Assembly: GCA_027310265.1 (NCBI GenBank)
Contig: DAIDBC010000056.1
Span: 1 to 15,381, forward strand
Length of the DNA: 15,381 nt
Direction of reading: 5' to 3'
DNA from: Candidatus Colwelliibacteriota bacterium
GTDB lineage: Bacteria; Patescibacteriota; Minisyncoccia; UBA6257; Colwellbacteraceae
Positions 13,696 through 15,381 of this stretch are shown one piece after another (position 1 is the stretch's first letter; every line of letters begins with the position of its first letter). Below the pieces are notes generated by a model. It was not told where the DNA came from. It ran no database searches and worked only from the letters and a program-made list of their open reading frames with translations. Position numbers and translations under genes: made by a program.

Positions 13696-14388
13696 ATGCT
13701 GGAGTTGAGGTTAGAAAAACGTACTTCGTTTGGAAAAGCCACCGTGGCTTTGCGCAAGGCTGGGATGATTCCGGCTGAGCTTTACGGCCACGGTATTCCC
13801 AACGTCCATTTGGCGGTGAACGACCGCGATTTTGAAAAGGTATATAAAGAGGCCGGAGAGAGTACAGTTGTGAACGTAGTCATCGAGGGCGCCGCGCGGC
13901 CTGTTTTGATTTACGATGTGGAGCACGATCCGTTAACCGATAAAGTGCTCGCCATCGATTTTTATCAAGTTAAGATGGATGAAAAAATCGAGACGGCCGT
14001 GCCGCTTAAGTTCGTGGGCGAGGCCCCAGCGGTAAAAGAGGGTGGGATTTTGATTAAAGCGATGGACGAGGTGGAAGTCGAAGCTTTTCCGCAAGATTTG
14101 CCGGAGCATGTTGACGTTGACTTGTCTAAACTCGCGGCGATCGGTGACAGTCTCTATGTGAGGGATTTGCCCAAGAGCAACAAATACGAGTATGCAGTTG
14201 GGCCGGATACGGTGGTTGCAAGTATTACTGAACAAGCTGAGGAAGAAATTGCCCCGGCTCCGCTTACTCCAGAGCAAGTGATAGTTGAAACCGAAGAAAA
14301 GAAAGCCGAGCGCCAAGCGAAAGCCGAAGCCGGTGAGGCGCCAAAGGCCGAGAGCGCTCCCGCTCCGGTTCCCAAGGAGAAAAAATAG
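13696..14388 (+). CDS. rplY: 50S ribosomal protein bL25 (TL5/Ctc type)
   Basis: The 230-residue protein belongs to the long, two-domain bL25 form that binds 5S rRNA in the large ribosomal subunit. The N-terminal domain (about 1-95) has RTSFGKATVALRKAGMIPAELYG, the typical 'GK--- LR--G-iPa-iYG' signature, and YDVEHDPLTDKVLAIDFYQV. The second, beta-rich domain (about 95-185) includes VPLKFVGEAPAVKEGGIL and LPEHVDVDLSKL. The last ~45 residues are a low-complexity tail rich in Ala, Pro, Glu and Lys, probably disordered. The ATG at 13696 is preferred; a GTG three bases earlier is possible. It has its own promoter and is not part of the sugar-phosphate operon by spacing. Confidence 0.93.
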   Translation: MLELRLEKRTSFGKATVALRKAGMIPAELYGHGIPNVHLAVNDRDFEKVYKEAGESTVVNVVIEGAARPVLIYDVEHDPLTDKVLAIDFYQVKMDEKIETAVPLKFVGEAPAVKEGGILIKAMDEVEVEAFPQDLPEHVDVDLSKLAAIGDSLYVRDLPKSNKYEYAVGPDTVVASITEQAEEEIAPAPLTPEQVIVETEEKKAERQAKAEAGEAPKAESAPAPVPKEKK

Positions 14389-14399
14389 TGTAGTTGGGT

Positions 14400-14405
14400 T
14401 ATAAT
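14400..14405 (+). promoter_or_regulatory. -10 element (TATAAT) for the cell-wall gene, predicted leaderless
   Basis: A perfect TATAAT in the 24-base spacer after rplY is separated from the ATG at 14413 by exactly 7 bases, the same spacing as at gap. The transcript would begin at or next to the start codon. No Shine-Dalgarno and no good -35 hexamer are seen. Confidence 0.55.
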
Positions 14406-14412
14406 TTTGGCG

Positions 14413-15381
14413 ATGAGGCCAAAACCTCGGTTAGTTTTGGATGTGCGGCCCGATCGGGCCGATGTTTTTGCCCGCCGCAAAAGGCTTATCAACTTGAGCG
14501 CGCCAAGGCACACGGTGCCGGCACGGCGTTTTAGGTCGGTTGCGATAGTTGCGCTCCTGTTACCCTTCCTTTTATTGGGTTCGGCGGTCGCTCCAGTAAC
14601 AACCGGTACGACTGTTTCCACTGGAAACGCCGCAAACGATGCTAAGCGTCAGGCGCTGGAAAGCCAATTACAGCAGTTAGAGGGGCAGATAACCGATTAC
14701 GAGAACACAATTGCGAATTATCAAAAACAGGGGAACACCTTGAAAAACGAGATCAGTTCACTAAACGCCAAGATCGCGAAGATAAACCTTCAGATTCAAG
14801 CAATTAACCTGTCGCTAAACGAACTAGATAGCGAGATACAGTCAACCAGCGCCAAGATCGATGATACCGTTAGCAATATAAATGTAAGCAAGGTCGGGTT
14901 GGCCGGCGCCTTGCAGAGTTTGTACGAAAGCGACAAACAAAGTATGGCCGAGATACTACTCTCGAACCCGCGGATTTCCGACTTCTTTGGTAGCGTGAAC
15001 AACCTGATGGCGCTGCAGCAAAATGTACAGGTGGCTATAAGCAATCTCGCCGCTCTTGAAACCGACCTGCAAAATCAAAAGGAAGAGTTGGGTACACAGC
15101 GGGCGGACACCGCCGCCTTAAAAGAGTTCCAGAGTTCGCAGAGGCAAGCTTTGCAGGCCACCAAGAGTGATAAAAGCACGCTTCTCGCCCAGACTAAGGG
15201 CAAGGAATCTGAATACCAAAAAATCTTGGCAGACACTAAAAAGACTGCGGCTCAGATTCGTAACCAAATTTTCGAGTTGCTCGGCGGCGGCGAACTAACT
15301 TTTGATAAGGCTTATGCGCTCGCGAAAGCGGCACAGGACGCAACTGGTGTTCGGGCGGCCTTTGTCCTTGCGGTTCTGGAT
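14413..15381 (+). CDS. Coiled-coil murein hydrolase-like secreted protein, 3' partial
   Basis: The open frame runs from the ATG at 14413 to the window edge without a stop (323 codons). An Arg-rich N-terminus of about 40 residues precedes a hydrophobic segment (about 43-59, VAIVALLLPFLLLGSAVA), giving a long-n-region signal peptide or anchor. From about residue 75 to 290 the sequence is Gln/Lys/Glu-rich with heptad-like spacing (QALESQLQQLEGQITDYENT and onward), a long coiled coil like that of CwlO, PcsB and EnvC-type murein hydrolases or their activators. The coil is broken by ESDKQSMAEILLSNPRISDFF, a recognisable conserved patch of that group. The end (ELTFDKAYALAKAAQDATGV, then RAAFVLAVLD) looks like the start of a lytic-transglycosylase-like helical domain. 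The enzymatic domain lies beyond the window, so the activity is inferred. Confidence 0.8.
   Translation, partial: MRPKPRLVLDVRPDRADVFARRKRLINLSAPRHTVPARRFRSVAIVALLLPFLLLGSAVAPVTTGTTVSTGNAANDAKRQALESQLQQLEGQITDYENTIANYQKQGNTLKNEISSLNAKIAKINLQIQAINLSLNELDSEIQSTSAKIDDTVSNINVSKVGLAGALQSLYESDKQSMAEILLSNPRISDFFGSVNNLMALQQNVQVAISNLAALETDLQNQKEELGTQRADTAALKEFQSSQRQALQATKSDKSTLLAQTKGKESEYQKILADTKKTAAQIRNQIFELLGGGELTFDKAYALAKAAQDATGVRAAFVLAVLD

Overview
The window looks like a compact bacterial chromosome segment, most likely from a Candidate Phyla Radiation (Patescibacteria, Parcubacteria-like) genome. The grounds are gene content and style. All 17 genes I can support lie on the + strand, with spacers of 0-48 bases and several overlaps. 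Shine-Dalgarno signals are few. Transketolase is split into two genes. The last gene is a coiled-coil cell-wall protein of a type I associate with these genomes. TGA works as a normal stop at several tight gene junctions, so genetic code 11 fits and a TGA=Gly code does not. The taxonomic call is inference; no marker gene for placement is present.

Layout. 1-2420: the 3' part of a TMTC-like polytopic membrane glycosyltransferase with C-terminal TPRs, a SpoU/TrmH-family RNA methyltransferase, and a membrane-anchored DUF192 protein. 2421-3637: an MFS transporter broken by what looks like a single lost G near base 2775. 3676-8274: gap (GAPDH), a six- to seven-span membrane protein, rpiB, rpe, and a large GT-C-like membrane protein. 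8306-13647: transketolase N-terminal half, a two-span small membrane protein, transketolase C-terminal half, a PfkB-family sugar kinase, a 420-residue protein I do not recognise, and a class II ketose-bisphosphate aldolase. 13696-14388: ribosomal protein bL25. 14413-end: the 5' part of a secreted or anchored coiled-coil murein hydrolase-like protein cut by the window edge.

How the genes work together. RpiB, Rpe, the two transketolase halves, PfkB, aldolase and GAPDH make a nearly continuous sugar-phosphate cluster covering the non-oxidative pentose phosphate pathway and lower glycolysis. No transaldolase is present here. Transketolase, a PfkB kinase and aldolase could in principle run a sedoheptulose-bisphosphate route instead. 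Two unexplained genes are embedded in this cluster: the small membrane protein between the transketolase halves, and the 420-residue protein that overlaps both pfkB and the aldolase gene. These are the best candidates for undescribed biology.

Regulation. The consensus -10 hexamer TATAAT was found at four places, all just upstream of start codons. At gap and at the last gene it sits exactly 7 bases before the ATG, predicting leaderless mRNAs. I see no tRNA, rRNA, CRISPR array, insertion sequence, clear terminator hairpin, or gene-free stretch over 48 bases.
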